NCBI GenBank assembly: GCA_938014245.1
Contig: CALLSD010000018.1
Location: 55,577-119,576, forward strand
Direction: 5' to 3'
Length of the DNA stretch: 64,000 nt
From: an uncultured Actinomyces sp.
GTDB taxonomy: Bacteria; Actinomycetota; Actinomycetes; Actinomycetales; Actinomycetaceae
Under the pieces are notes generated by a model. That model was not told the origin of the DNA. It was given only the letters and a program-made list of their open reading frames with translations, and did no database searches. Of the stretch, positions 38,376 to 47,222 are shown in pieces (position 1 is the stretch's first letter; each line of letters begins with the position of its first letter). The position numbers and the translations under genes were made by a program.

Positions 38376-39425
38376 ATGACTGTTGACGACCAGACGCTGG
38401 GCAGCCTTGAACAAAAAAATGCCGGTGGGAAGATCTTGCTGGCAGCGCCGCGCGGGTATTGCGCGGGTGTTGACCGTGCAGTTGATGTCGTAGAGAAAGC
38501 ACTGGATTTGTACGGCGCCCCCGTGTACGTGCGCAAAGAAATCGTTCACAACAAATTCGTTGTGGAATCCTTGAGCAAGCGCGGGGCAGTCTTTGTCCAA
38601 GAAACCGACCAGGTCCCCGAGGGAGCGCGCGTCGTCTTTTCCGCACATGGAGTTTCCCCGCAGGTTCATGAGGTCGCAGCGCAGCGACACCTAGCAACCA
38701 TTGATGCGACATGCCCGCTGGTGACCAAGGTGCATCGCGAGGCCGTGCGCTTCGCGAAGGATGATTACGACATTATTTTGGTGGGCCACGAAGGTCACGA
38801 GGAAGTTGAGGGGACCTTTGGTGAGGCCCCGGAGCATATTCAAGTCGTTGGAAGTCCTGAAGAAGTCGACAATCTGGTTGTTCGTGACCCCGAGCGCGTC
38901 GTGTGGATTTCACAGACGACCTTGTCGGTTGATGAGACGCGACAAACCGTTGACCGTCTGCGCGAGCGTTTCCCGGCACTTCTTGATCCACCCTCGGATG
39001 ACATTTGCTATGCGACACAGAACCGACAGGGGGCCGTGAAGGTCATTGCTCCGCTGGTTGATGTCATGGTTGTCGTGGGTTCGGCGAATTCTTCGAACTC
39101 GGTACGTCTGGTTGATGTCGCGCTCGAATCGGGTGTTCCCGCTGCCTATCGCATCGATAAGGCCGAGGAACTACAAGAAGAATGGTTTGCGGGAGCCTCG
39201 ACGGTCGGCTTGACTTCCGGTGCGTCGGTGCCCGAGATCCTTGTACGCGATGTTGTCGCCTGGCTGCAAGACCGCGGTTTCCCAACAGTTGAAGAGGTGC
39301 GAACCGAGACGGAAACGACGACCTTTGCGCTCCCTCGCGATCTGCGTTCGGACCTGAAGGACGCTGGTCACCTTGATAATCGCCCTCACGCTCGCCGCAC
39401 TGCGGGTCCCGATCACACCAGCTGA
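38376..39425 (+). CDS. ispH: 4-hydroxy-3-methylbut-2-enyl diphosphate reductase
   Basis: A 349-residue iron-sulfur enzyme, the last step of the MEP isoprenoid pathway. Three cluster cysteines are seen in [16 protein letters not shown] and ICYATQNRQ. Substrate residues occur in HGVSP, GHEGHEE and SSNSVRLVD. The ATG at 38376 is followed by an N-terminal extension of about 20 residues. Together with uppS in this window it serves polyprenyl lipid synthesis. Confidence 0.97.
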   Translation: MTVDDQTLGSLEQKNAGGKILLAAPRGYCAGVDRAVDVVEKALDLYGAPVYVRKEIVHNKFVVESLSKRGAVFVQETDQVPEGARVVFSAHGVSPQVHEVAAQRHLATIDATCPLVTKVHREAVRFAKDDYDIILVGHEGHEEVEGTFGEAPEHIQVVGSPEEVDNLVVRDPERVVWISQTTLSVDETRQTVDRLRERFPALLDPPSDDICYATQNRQGAVKVIAPLVDVMVVVGSANSSNSVRLVDVALESGVPAAYRIDKAEELQEEWFAGASTVGLTSGASVPEILVRDVVAWLQDRGFPTVEEVRTETETTTFALPRDLRSDLKDAGHLDNRPHARRTAGPDHTS

Positions 39426-39506
39426 GCGCAAGTTCACCCGCTTTTTCACGCACTTTCTGTGCGTGCGGGCAAACGGGAGTGCGGCCTCGTCGGATAGGAT
39501 AGGGGC

Positions 39507-40589
39507 GTGTCTTTAACTATTGGTATCGCCGGCCTGCCCAATGTTGGCAAGTCCACTCTGTTTAATGCTCTGACCCGCGCGACTGTTCTGGCTGCGAACT
39601 ATCCCTTCGCAACCATTGAACCGAATGTGGGTGTCGTTCCGCTTCCCGATGCGCGTTTGAACAAGCTCGCCGAGATCTTTGGTTCTCAGCGCATCATTCC
39701 CGCGACCGTTTCTTTCGTTGATATCGCGGGTATTGTGCGTGGTGCGTCCGAGGGTGAGGGCTTGGGCAACCAGTTCCTTGCCAACATTCGCGAGGCCGAC
39801 GCCATTTGCCAGGTGACGCGCGCTTTCTCCGACCCCGACGTTGTGCACGTTGATGGCAAGGTTGATCCTGAATCGGATATTGAAACCATTAAGACCGAGC
39901 TGATTCTGGCCGACATGCAGACGCTTGAAAAGCAGATCCCGCGTCTGGAAAAGGAAGTCCGTGGCAAGAAGACCGAGGCAATTGTCCTGGAAACCGCGCG
40001 CGCGGCAATGGAACTGCTTGAAAAGGGTGAACTGCTCAGCGGCCCCGCGGGCGCAAAGCTTGACCAGGATGCACTCAAGTCCTTCCAGCTGATGACCTCC
40101 AAGCCCTTCATCTTCGTGTTCAACATGGACGCGGCGGAAATGGACAACCAGGAGATGCAAGACGAATTGCGCGCTCTGGTTGCTCCGGCTGAAGCGATCT
40201 TCTTGGATGCGCAGTTTGAGTCCGAGCTTGTTGAGCTGGACGAGGACGACGCTCGAGAAATGCTGGCTGAGTCCGGTCAGAGCGAATCGGGCCTGGACAA
40301 GCTCGCACGCGTTGGCTTCGACACCCTTGGCCTGCAGACCTACCTGACCGCTGGCGAGAAGGAAGCGCGCGCCTGGACGATTCACAAGGGCGACACCGCT
40401 CCCAAGGCAGCTGGCGTCATCCACACGGACTTCGAAAAGGGCTTTATCAAGGCTGAAATCGTCTCATACGACGATCTGATCGAGGCCGGTTCCATGGCTG
40501 CAGCGAAGGCTGCCGGCAAGGTCCGCATGGAAGGCAAAGACTACGTCATGCAGGACGGCGATATCGTGGAGTTCCGCTTCAACGTGTGA
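39507..40589 (+). CDS. ychF: Redox-regulated ATPase YchF (Obg family)
   Basis: A 360-residue P-loop protein. GLPNVGKSTLFNALT is the G1 motif, DIAGIVRGASEGEGLGNQFLANIRE is the G3/switch region, and NMDAAE replaces the usual NKxD motif, which explains the ATP preference of this family. A coiled coil and a C-terminal TGS domain (IHTDFEKGFIKAEIV) follow. The GTG at 39507 has a TAGGAT hexamer just upstream, so a leaderless start is possible. An unrelated AT-rich gene begins 12 nt after its stop. Confidence 0.97.
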   Translation: MSLTIGIAGLPNVGKSTLFNALTRATVLAANYPFATIEPNVGVVPLPDARLNKLAEIFGSQRIIPATVSFVDIAGIVRGASEGEGLGNQFLANIREADAICQVTRAFSDPDVVHVDGKVDPESDIETIKTELILADMQTLEKQIPRLEKEVRGKKTEAIVLETARAAMELLEKGELLSGPAGAKLDQDALKSFQLMTSKPFIFVFNMDAAEMDNQEMQDELRALVAPAEAIFLDAQFESELVELDEDDAREMLAESGQSESGLDKLARVGFDTLGLQTYLTAGEKEARAWTIHKGDTAPKAAGVIHTDFEKGFIKAEIVSYDDLIEAGSMAAAKAAGKVRMEGKDYVMQDGDIVEFRFNV

Positions 40590-40601
40590 GGAGAGGCCGC
40601 C

Positions 40602-41456
40602 ATGTCAAATTCGTGGTTCCCGCTAAGTGTTGAGAGAGCACAAGCGGAGGAATCCTACCAGAAGCTTTATGAAGGTATTCCTGGTTGGCTTGCGAGTCCA
40701 CTGTTTTCATGGGTGGTTAAAAATGTGGAGCGACAGAAGCAATATGCTGGTCCTCGAGAATTTTTAACCACTATGGCCGTGCGTCTACATATTGCTTATC
40801 ATCCCGGTAGTTACCAGAGTATTGCTGAGTCTGTACTTCAAATCCTAGGAGCGAATCCTGATGAGCGAATGCTTGACGTCGTTGATTATCTGCTTGCTTA
40901 TGGTTTGCACGTCGATTCGAAGTGCCTTGACGAAATGCTCCGCGATGGTGGATCTGCCTGGAAAGTAGGAATGCGGGGATCCTTTTCGGGGCTCCAACAT
41001 CGTATTAACGAAGGAGTTGAAAGCGGACTCCAATATCAGATTGAACCTGACACTCGAGCGGGAGAAAAACTAAGCGAAGCATGGACTAGTTTGTATTCAC
41101 GGGAGCCTAATTATAGTGAAGCCTACTCTTTGGCAGTTAAAGCAGTTGAAGATGTAGTTGTGCCTGCGGTTATCCCTAACGACAGTGTCGGAACGCTTGG
41201 CAAAGCACTGAAAGCGCTTAAAGATCAGAAGGGTTGGAGTCTTAAGACGGGTAGCCTAGAATCATCGAGGCGGGGACTAGACGCTGTCATTTGTATGATG
41301 GATTGGCTCTGGAAGGGGCAGCGCAATCGTCATGGTGGTGGGGTGAACTCCGATCAATCGCTTTTAGAGGAAGAAACAGTTGCAGCGGTTTCGCTCGCAA
41401 CATCACTGATACATTTGTTTACTTCTGGATGCGTAGTACGTGGCGATGAGGAATAA
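40602..41456 (+). CDS. Putative abortive-infection (Abi_C-like) protein
   Basis: A 284-residue soluble protein. The C-terminal third has the layout of the abortive-infection C-terminal/HEPN-like family. A conserved helix (YSEAYSLAVKAVEDVVVPAVIP) is followed by a lysine-rich turn, then DWLWKGQRNRHGGG, then a long Ala/Leu helix (VAAVSLATSLIHLF). The RNRHGGG element resembles the Rx4-6H RNase motif region but is not a perfect match. Codon use is clearly AT-richer than ychF, which ends 12 nt upstream. Acquisition behind ychF is inferred, and a phage-defence role is plausible but unproven. Confidence 0.6.
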   Translation: MSNSWFPLSVERAQAEESYQKLYEGIPGWLASPLFSWVVKNVERQKQYAGPREFLTTMAVRLHIAYHPGSYQSIAESVLQILGANPDERMLDVVDYLLAYGLHVDSKCLDEMLRDGGSAWKVGMRGSFSGLQHRINEGVESGLQYQIEPDTRAGEKLSEAWTSLYSREPNYSEAYSLAVKAVEDVVVPAVIPNDSVGTLGKALKALKDQKGWSLKTGSLESSRRGLDAVICMMDWLWKGQRNRHGGGVNSDQSLLEEETVAAVSLATSLIHLFTSGCVVRGDEE

Positions 41457-41724
41457 GTTCTGTGAACGGTCGTGTAGATCCTGATCAGGAGACGCTCTAA
41501 ATTTAAAATTTTATCGCTTGTTATCTCTATCCTGATTCTGGTTCCACGTTCGTAGCGGATATTGGAAGCCCGTGTTGCAGAGAAATCTGGGAGTCGTCGG
41601 GATTTAGCTTAATAGGGTCATAACTTTCTTTAAAGACTCTCTATAACGGGTACCTTGATTGGATAGAAGTCGATCTGCTTCTTTCATCTGCCGTACCGAT
41701 TGTCGGTAGTAGGCTAAGGATGTG
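41457..41724. other. AT-rich intergenic segment of the accessory islet
   Basis: No coding frame or RNA gene is recognised in these 268 nt between two convergent genes. The composition is AT-rich (for example AAATTTAAAATTTT near 41499), like the flanking accessory genes. Confidence 0.5.
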
Positions 41725-42264
41725 TCACGACTCGCTGTTTTTTCTTCTGCTGTCTAACGTGGCAGTTTGCCCTAGTCGAGTCGCCCAGTGTCGGGCTAAA
41801 CGTGTCGGTTCTTCCCAAGTGAATGAGATTGGAGCATCTTGATCAATCCTCTGCACCGTCAAGATTAATTCGAGGGTAGTACTGGGCGGGACAGTCCCTA
41901 GGTCTGTTTCAAAGTTACCGTTGCCGCATGTAAAGCTGCTTTTCCCAACACTAAGCTGCAGTACGGCCGCATTCGCATTCTGAATCCGAATTCGGCAATG
42001 ATTTAGAGCGTAGTTCGACTGGTTGCGCAAATAAATGTGCCTGATTATCTCTGTTTCCTCATTGAGTCGGTTAATCCGTGGCCCTTCCCATGTTGATACT
42101 TGACGCGCGGCGTCATTCCATCGATCGATCTCGTCTCTTACTTTTAAGGCCTTGTTTGCTTTGATTGCTGCTTGAGCGTCCTTATGAGCAATCCAAGCAA
42201 AAATAAGCGCAATAATAGAGATAACGGTCTGGAGTATTTGCCATAAATATGTGTAGAGAGCCAT
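41725..42264 (-). CDS. Hypothetical membrane-anchored protein
   Basis: A 179-residue protein I do not recognise. An N-terminal membrane helix (ILQTVISIIALIFAWIA, about residues 9-25) is followed by a short charged helix and a beta-rich domain of about 120 residues. That domain contains RHIYLRNQSNYALNHCRIRIQ and LGTVPPSTTLELIL, resembling immunoglobulin-like folds. The topology suggests a mostly cytoplasmic domain. The ATG at 42264 has AAAGGAAAAGG upstream. Base composition is AT-rich, like the Abi_C-like gene facing it, so the two likely arrived together. Confidence 0.65.
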   Translation of the reverse strand: MALYTYLWQILQTVISIIALIFAWIAHKDAQAAIKANKALKVRDEIDRWNDAARQVSTWEGPRINRLNEETEIIRHIYLRNQSNYALNHCRIRIQNANAAVLQLSVGKSSFTCGNGNFETDLGTVPPSTTLELILTVQRIDQDAPISFTWEEPTRLARHWATRLGQTATLDSRRKNSES

Positions 42265-42376
42265 CCTTTTCCTTTCTTTGGGATAGGTTTTCTGCCTCTG
42301 AGATATTCATGCTTCGCAGCGTGAATTGGAATCTTGGAACCTACATGTGTACTGTCGAGGTGGTTGTAACTCCTTT

Positions 42377-43423
42377 CTAAACCGTATGACGGTCTTTCTT
42401 TTTCACAAACCCCGCCTTTTCGGGCGTCGTTCCAAGGCGCGCAGCGATCAGCTCCTTGTCCTCATCCGAGGCCAGATCCCGCACCCACTCCACGTAAGTC
42501 GGCTCATCTGCGTGAACCTCCTGCGTGAAGGGATTGCGCTTCTTTGAGACGATCACATACACGTGGCGGCCGAAAACCCACGCATTTGCAAGCAGCGCGG
42601 CTGCCGAGATGATGAACATCGCGCTTGGGTTGTGCGCGCTGCGGTGCGCGAACATCGAGTCCTGCATGAAATGCGGGAAAGTGAGCACCACAGCCGACCA
42701 GAAAGTCAGCGTGTAGGCCCGGTACTGGATCCACGCGCCTCGTCCAAACTTCATGAGAGCCGGAATCGTACACGCCGCCAATAGAGCCACCCCCGAATAC
42801 CATGCGCGGTCCGCTAGACAGTTGTAGACGTAGGCGAAATTCCACAGGTCGTAGGCGATAATCCACCCGATCGTCAGGTCACCCCAGACGAGCGCGCGCT
42901 CTTTGCCTTTCGACACGAAGATCCCGATCCATCCCGAGATTGCGAGCAGATTCAAAATGCCCGCGATCCCGTTCATGATGTTCCACGATCCTCCCCAAGT
43001 CACCATGCCCTGGGAAGGATCCACCCCGTGAATGCCGTAGCACTGGAAATCGCGCACCACGGCCTCGGCAATGTTGACGGAAAGGATCACCGGCGGAATC
43101 AGCAGGTACCCGCGGTTGTACCGCAGCCTCGGGAATACTTGAAGCGCGACCAAGCACAGGGACCCCGCCAGCGCCGAGTACTGCTTGACGATTGGGAACC
43201 AGCCTGCCGAGGCCGTGCCCTGCGTCGAGTGCGGCCACCAAAAGATCGTGAGTGCGACCGGGATCACGACGAAGACGGCGAGGACCACCCACATATTGCG
43301 CTGGGCAAGCCACGCCGTGAAGGCGAGGGCAGCGATGACCACGAGGAGCATCGCGTAATCCCACCACTCGCCGGCCTCGAAAAAGAAGAGGGTCGGGTAA
43401 TCCGGGGGAGTGATCGAGCCCAT
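42377..43423 (-). CDS. DUF5692 family membrane protein (paralogue 1)
   Basis: About 348 residues from the ATG at 43423, whose A is shared with the TGA stop of the preceding SRPBCC-like gene (translational coupling). Eight or more hydrophobic segments are seen, with the conserved core IGWIIAYDLWNFAYVYNCLADRAWY followed by ACTIPA. A cytoplasmic C-terminal tail ends KKKDRHTV. The same core occurs in the gene at 44631, so they are paralogues. The function is unknown; the buried polar and aromatic residues suggest a transporter or membrane enzyme. Confidence 0.75.
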   Translation of the reverse strand: MGSITPPDYPTLFFFEAGEWWDYAMLLVVIAALAFTAWLAQRNMWVVLAVFVVIPVALTIFWWPHSTQGTASAGWFPIVKQYSALAGSLCLVALQVFPRLRYNRGYLLIPPVILSVNIAEAVVRDFQCYGIHGVDPSQGMVTWGGSWNIMNGIAGILNLLAISGWIGIFVSKGKERALVWGDLTIGWIIAYDLWNFAYVYNCLADRAWYSGVALLAACTIPALMKFGRGAWIQYRAYTLTFWSAVVLTFPHFMQDSMFAHRSAHNPSAMFIISAAALLANAWVFGRHVYVIVSKKRNPFTQEVHADEPTYVEWVRDLASDEDKELIAARLGTTPEKAGFVKKKDRHTV

Positions 43424-44466
43424 CAGTGTTGCTCCTTGCCCCAATCGGTGAGGTAGGTGCGCTCCATCTTCTGGCGGATCTGCTCATCCCACGAGAATGC
43501 GGGCTCGCTCCATCCTTCGAAGTACGAGGCGTCAACCTCGCTTTCCCACGGCGTGCCCGGGCCCGTCGGTGGCCACGAGGGATCGTCGGTGACGGGTGGG
43601 CGGATCTCGGCGACGGCCGGGGCGCTGCGCCCGAAACGGAACCACTGGGTGTAGGTGTCCTCGAAGAGGGGAGTGCCATCGTAGCGGCCAGCCGGAGTCT
43701 CGCTGTTAAAGAATCGGCCGCCGAGCATGCCTCGCATGAAACGACCCGTCAGGTGCTGCTTCTTGCGGAACTCAAGCACGCGCTTGACGTAGAGGTTTTG
43801 CAGGTGCGTCATGCAGCCGCCAATGAACTCGATGTTCACCCAGTTGAGTGCGGTCATTGCGGGCGAGGGGGGTTCGTAGCCGATACGCCAATGGTTGATC
43901 AGGCGCGTGCGTCCACCCTCCAAGGGGACCATATAGAAGCACCATGCTGCCGCAAAGTGCTTCATTCCGGGGAAGCGGAAAGCGTAGGAACCTGGTGCCT
44001 TGGGCGGGTTCTTCGTGTCGACCCACTGGACCAGGTACTTGCCGGGCACGACGTCTGCCCATTCCATGGACATTCCGTGGAAATCGAAGGCCGCAATGTC
44101 GCCGGGCACCATGGAATCGGGCTGTTGGAACTCTTCTTGGATCTCGTAGGAGTTGAAGAAGGGGAGTCGCGCGAAGACGCGCTCGAGGAATTCGGAGGAG
44201 AACGACCCGGACTTCTCCGCACCGATCTGCTTGAAGAGGCGCCACACCGCGTAGGCGGGGGCGTTGATGGTGATCGCGTAGGTGGAGGAATACCCGTTGT
44301 CGTAGTTGGCGTCGATGAGGTCGTCGCCCGGGTAGCGCCAGGCCTGTTCTTCGGGGGTGGCTTTGCCGCTGAGCTGGCTGAATGCGTACATTCCGCCCAG
44401 GAGTGCGCCTCCTCCAACGAGGCCGAGGCGGCAGAGTCTGCCAAAGCGTGACGAGTGTCGTTTCAT
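43423..44466 (-). CDS. SRPBCC-like protein with N-terminal membrane anchor
   Basis: A 347-residue protein. An N-terminal hydrophobic segment (LGLVGGGALLGGMYAFSQL) is followed by a domain beginning TYAITINAPAYAVWRLFKQIG. That is the typical first strand and helix of SRPBCC/START-like hydrophobic-ligand-binding folds, continuing through FYMVPLEGGRTRLINHWRI. The ligand is unknown. The ATG at 44466 has AAGGAGGAGG upstream. It is coupled to DUF5692 paralogue 1 and is divergent from paralogue 2, which points to a shared lipid- or envelope-related job. Confidence 0.7.
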   Translation of the reverse strand: MKRHSSRFGRLCRLGLVGGGALLGGMYAFSQLSGKATPEEQAWRYPGDDLIDANYDNGYSSTYAITINAPAYAVWRLFKQIGAEKSGSFSSEFLERVFARLPFFNSYEIQEEFQQPDSMVPGDIAAFDFHGMSMEWADVVPGKYLVQWVDTKNPPKAPGSYAFRFPGMKHFAAAWCFYMVPLEGGRTRLINHWRIGYEPPSPAMTALNWVNIEFIGGCMTHLQNLYVKRVLEFRKKQHLTGRFMRGMLGGRFFNSETPAGRYDGTPLFEDTYTQWFRFGRSAPAVAEIRPPVTDDPSWPPTGPGTPWESEVDASYFEGWSEPAFSWDEQIRQKMERTYLTDWGKEQH

Positions 44467-44541
44467 GATCCTCCTCCTTGAGGGTCAGTGTGTGGGTTGC
44501 GTGTGGGGGTGCGGTGAAACGGCGTTCCCACACTCTTCAAT

Positions 44542-44586
44542 ATGTGTAGCAAAACTCACATTTTCAGGTGATTTAGGCACTATGAT
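44542..44586 (+). promoter_or_regulatory. Divergent promoter region with partial palindrome
   Basis: TATGAT (44581-44586) is a plausible -10 box for the plus-strand DUF5692 gene. Immediately upstream, 44542-44561 has ATGTG/CACAT arms around a 10-nt spacer, overlapping where the -35 box would lie. This could be a regulator site controlling both divergent units. Confidence 0.35.
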
Positions 44587-44630
44587 AGACGAAAATATTC
44601 AGCTTAGTTACAGGTTCGAAGGAGAATGCT

Positions 44631-45905
44631 GTGGACTCGCTCTTCCTCTGGGAGCTGGGAACTCCAAAGGTCTATCTCATCTGGCTACTCGTCTTGCTCG
44701 CGCAAATCCTTGTCGCCGAGATCAATCGCCGATGGAACTGGACGATCTTTGCAGTATGGACGGTTGGCGGCATTTTGCTCATGCCCTACGCGTGGATCCA
44801 TGGCACTCCCATGGTCGGGTGGTTCCCATTCGGCAAGTACGCAATCATGATCCTGACCGCCACCATGACCGGAACCGTCTTGGTTTATGCCAAGCGCAAC
44901 CCGGACAAAGCGCACAAATATGCGATTTGGTTGGGCGTCGCACTGTGGATCGGCTTGGCCGTCAACATCATGGAAGCGAACATCCGCGACCTGACGATCT
45001 ACTTCAATGCTGACACCTACTATGCGTGCGGCGCCGACTGGCAGTGCCTGAAGGGCGTCAACGACGCGCACACAATCGATATGATCGCGGGCCTGCCCGA
45101 GGCGCGAGGCGTCAGCGCAGAGCTCCATTCAACGCAGTGGTATCAGGAAGTTGCAGCGAACCTGTCTTCTCGCCACGTTGGTATTGATCCTGAAACTGGA
45201 TTCCGTACGATCGGCGGATATTGGAACCTGCTTTCCGCGCTGGCCGGCCTGCTCAATATCATCACGATCACCGGCCTCGGGAAAATTATCGCAACCTCGC
45301 CGGGCAAGCAGAAGGTCCGCGGGCTGATCTGGGTGGACATGGTGTGGCCGTGGGTCATTGCTTACGACCTGTGGAACCACGCGTTCCTCTACAACTCGCT
45401 GGCAGACTACACGTGGTACTGCACTCTTGCCCTGCTGCTGGCCTGCACGATCCCCGCGTTCACCTGGGCGAAGGGACAGTGGATCTGGTTCCGCTGCTTC
45501 ACACTGGTGTTCTGGATTTCGATGAATACTTTGCTTCCCGAGGTCTTGGTGCCGCCCTCGGATATCTTTAACTTTGCGACCATGGACCCGCGGGCGAACA
45601 TCGCGTGCGCGGTGGTCGCATTGGTGGCGAATGTGATGCTCTTTGCCTACTGGCTTTACAAGATCGTGGTGTTCAAACGCAATCCGATCACCGGAGTTTT
45701 GTACTGTGAGCTGGCGGAATTCCGCACAACTGTTCGCGAGCACTGCGACGATAAGGATAAGTATTTCCTGGTCGACGGAATTCCGCAGACTCCTGAAGAG
45801 CTTGGTTTTGAGCCTTCGTCCAATACTGCGCCTGCCGATGGATACGCCTCGTGGATGCCCTGGTGGAAGGGTGAGGACCGGCGGTATCCGACGAAGCGTG
45901 GGTAG
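44631..45905 (+). CDS. DUF5692 family membrane protein (paralogue 2)
   Basis: A 424-residue multi-pass membrane protein. Its core WPWVIAYDLWNHAFLYNSLADYTWY followed by ACTIPAF aligns with the gene at 42377. It has a longer central extramembrane loop of about 90 residues (around MEANIRDLTIYFNADTYYACG to SSRHVGIDPETG) that contains two cysteines. The soluble C-terminus ends in a Trp-rich stretch. The GTG at 44631 has AAGGAG 6 nt upstream. It is divergent from the SRPBCC-paralogue 1 pair; the three may form one functional unit. Confidence 0.75.
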   Translation: MDSLFLWELGTPKVYLIWLLVLLAQILVAEINRRWNWTIFAVWTVGGILLMPYAWIHGTPMVGWFPFGKYAIMILTATMTGTVLVYAKRNPDKAHKYAIWLGVALWIGLAVNIMEANIRDLTIYFNADTYYACGADWQCLKGVNDAHTIDMIAGLPEARGVSAELHSTQWYQEVAANLSSRHVGIDPETGFRTIGGYWNLLSALAGLLNIITITGLGKIIATSPGKQKVRGLIWVDMVWPWVIAYDLWNHAFLYNSLADYTWYCTLALLLACTIPAFTWAKGQWIWFRCFTLVFWISMNTLLPEVLVPPSDIFNFATMDPRANIACAVVALVANVMLFAYWLYKIVVFKRNPITGVLYCELAEFRTTVREHCDDKDKYFLVDGIPQTPEELGFEPSSNTAPADGYASWMPWWKGEDRRYPTKRG

Positions 45906-45967
45906 TGCCTGCTTCCAGTAGAATCGCACTACCTATTTCGGGTGTCACTGAATGAAAAGAGACAAGA

Positions 45968-46846
45968 ATGGCCCAGGGGAATGTTGAAGGCGATGACGAG
46001 TTCGTTGTCGAGCCGATCATCGAAGGCGAAATCATCGAGGAAGACGATGCTGTTCCCCTGGTTTCTGAAGCATCTTCAGACCAAGACCAGCAGGCCTCGG
46101 TCTACGCCGTTTTCTTCTTGAAAAAGCTCGTTCGCCTGCGGGGAGTACGGATCTCGCGCGAGGACTTCCTGCGCCAAGAGCTGCGAAAACTCCACTTGAG
46201 CGATGCTGAGATTGAGCATGCGATCGCGAGTGATCCTGTCTCTGCAGGTATTTCGTGCAAGTTGCTGGACAAACTGGCTAGTGATGCGATCTCATTCGAA
46301 ACGAAGAAATCAACCGCGCTCTCGTTTGCTGCAGGAATTCCCGGTGGCCTGGCGATGCTCGGAACCGTGCCCGCCGACCTCACTCAGTACTACGTTCACT
46401 CGCTGCGGATCATGCAAAAGCTTGCGTACCTGTATGGGTGGAGAGAATTCTTAACGGATTTGGACGATGTCGATGATGAGACTATTGCCCAGATGGGCCT
46501 CTTCTTCGGCGTCATGCTGGGAGTTGCGGGAGCTGCAGAGTCACTGCGCGACTTTGCACGAGTGATCGTTGCGCCGGCTATCGAAAAGAGGATCGCACGC
46601 AAAGCCCTCATGAAGACGACGTGGTATCCGGTCGTCAAGAAGTCTCTGAAGGTCATTGGCGTTTCGGTCACGAAACAGAGCATGGCGAAAACCATGTCAA
46701 AGATCGTTCCCCTGATTGGGGGAGTGATCTCGGGTGGAATGACCTTTGTTGCTCTACAAACTCAAGCGACACGGCTCAAACAGCACCTGCGTCAGCTCCC
46801 GCCTCCGGGCCTCGATGCCGCGGAGTGGAAGCAAGTGAGTAACTGA
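45968..46846 (+). CDS. EcsC family protein
   Basis: A 292-residue protein. An acidic N-terminus of about 45 residues precedes the EcsC-like region. The conserved segment ALSFAAGIPGGLAMLGTVPADLTQYYVHSLRIMQKLAYLYGW is a strong family hallmark, and a C-terminal glycine-rich hydrophobic segment (IVPLIGGVISGGMTF) follows. The function is unknown; the name comes from the B. subtilis ABC-transporter operon ecsABC. The ATG at 45968 has AAAAGAGAC upstream. It is convergent with the DoxX gene, with a gap of only 5 nt. Confidence 0.85.
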   Translation: MAQGNVEGDDEFVVEPIIEGEIIEEDDAVPLVSEASSDQDQQASVYAVFFLKKLVRLRGVRISREDFLRQELRKLHLSDAEIEHAIASDPVSAGISCKLLDKLASDAISFETKKSTALSFAAGIPGGLAMLGTVPADLTQYYVHSLRIMQKLAYLYGWREFLTDLDDVDDETIAQMGLFFGVMLGVAGAAESLRDFARVIVAPAIEKRIARKALMKTTWYPVVKKSLKVIGVSVTKQSMAKTMSKIVPLIGGVISGGMTFVALQTQATRLKQHLRQLPPPGLDAAEWKQVSN

Positions 46847-46851
46847 GGCCC

Positions 46852-47214
46852 CTACTTTCCTCGAAACACCCTCCACGCCCCGCGAATCAGAGGAATCTGA
46901 AGCGGCAGTCGAGCATACGCAAGCGCCTGTGCGCCCGCAGGCTTGCCTTCCTTGCGATAATCCACGGCCATCTTGATATTCGCGGGGAAGACTGCGAGAT
47001 ACAGTGCGCTCGCGGCTAAGCCGGCCAGTCGCCTCGTCAAAGGAAGCGCAAGGCCAGCGGCAATTGCCAACTCGGCCGCGCCGCTCACCAATGTGTAGCT
47101 TCGCGCGTTCCCGGGGAGACTCCGTGGCACAATGGCGTCATAAACCTGAGGCGCCTTGAAGTGCATAACCCCTGCTCCTGCAAGCAAAAGTGCATGCCAG
47201 TGTGCTGTCTTCAT
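46852..47214 (-). CDS. DoxX family membrane protein
   Basis: A 120-residue protein with four short hydrophobic segments in the DoxX pattern: GAGVMHFKAPQVYDAIVPRSLPG, then SGAAELAIAAGLALP, then a basic loop before the last helix. DoxX proteins are poorly characterised membrane-integral components linked to redox and thiol stress. The ATG at 47214 lies 8 nt after the GNAT gene stop on the same strand, so the two are likely co-transcribed. Confidence 0.82.
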   Translation of the reverse strand: MKTAHWHALLLAGAGVMHFKAPQVYDAIVPRSLPGNARSYTLVSGAAELAIAAGLALPLTRRLAGLAASALYLAVFPANIKMAVDYRKEGKPAGAQALAYARLPLQIPLIRGAWRVFRGK

Positions 47215-47222
47215 GAGGACTC

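Noticed and set aside
38264..38536. XseA N-terminal extension to 38536
   Set aside because: It would overlap the start of ispH on the other strand and add 91 residues without similarity to the OB-fold start; ATG 38263 fits the family length.
39513..40424. 303-codon minus-strand open frame opposite ychF
   Set aside because: YchF motifs on the plus strand are unambiguous; the antisense product has no recognisable domain.
43426..44451. 341-codon plus-strand open frame opposite the SRPBCC-like gene
   Set aside because: The minus-strand gene has a strong ribosome site, membrane anchor and coupling to DUF5692; the plus frame has none of these.
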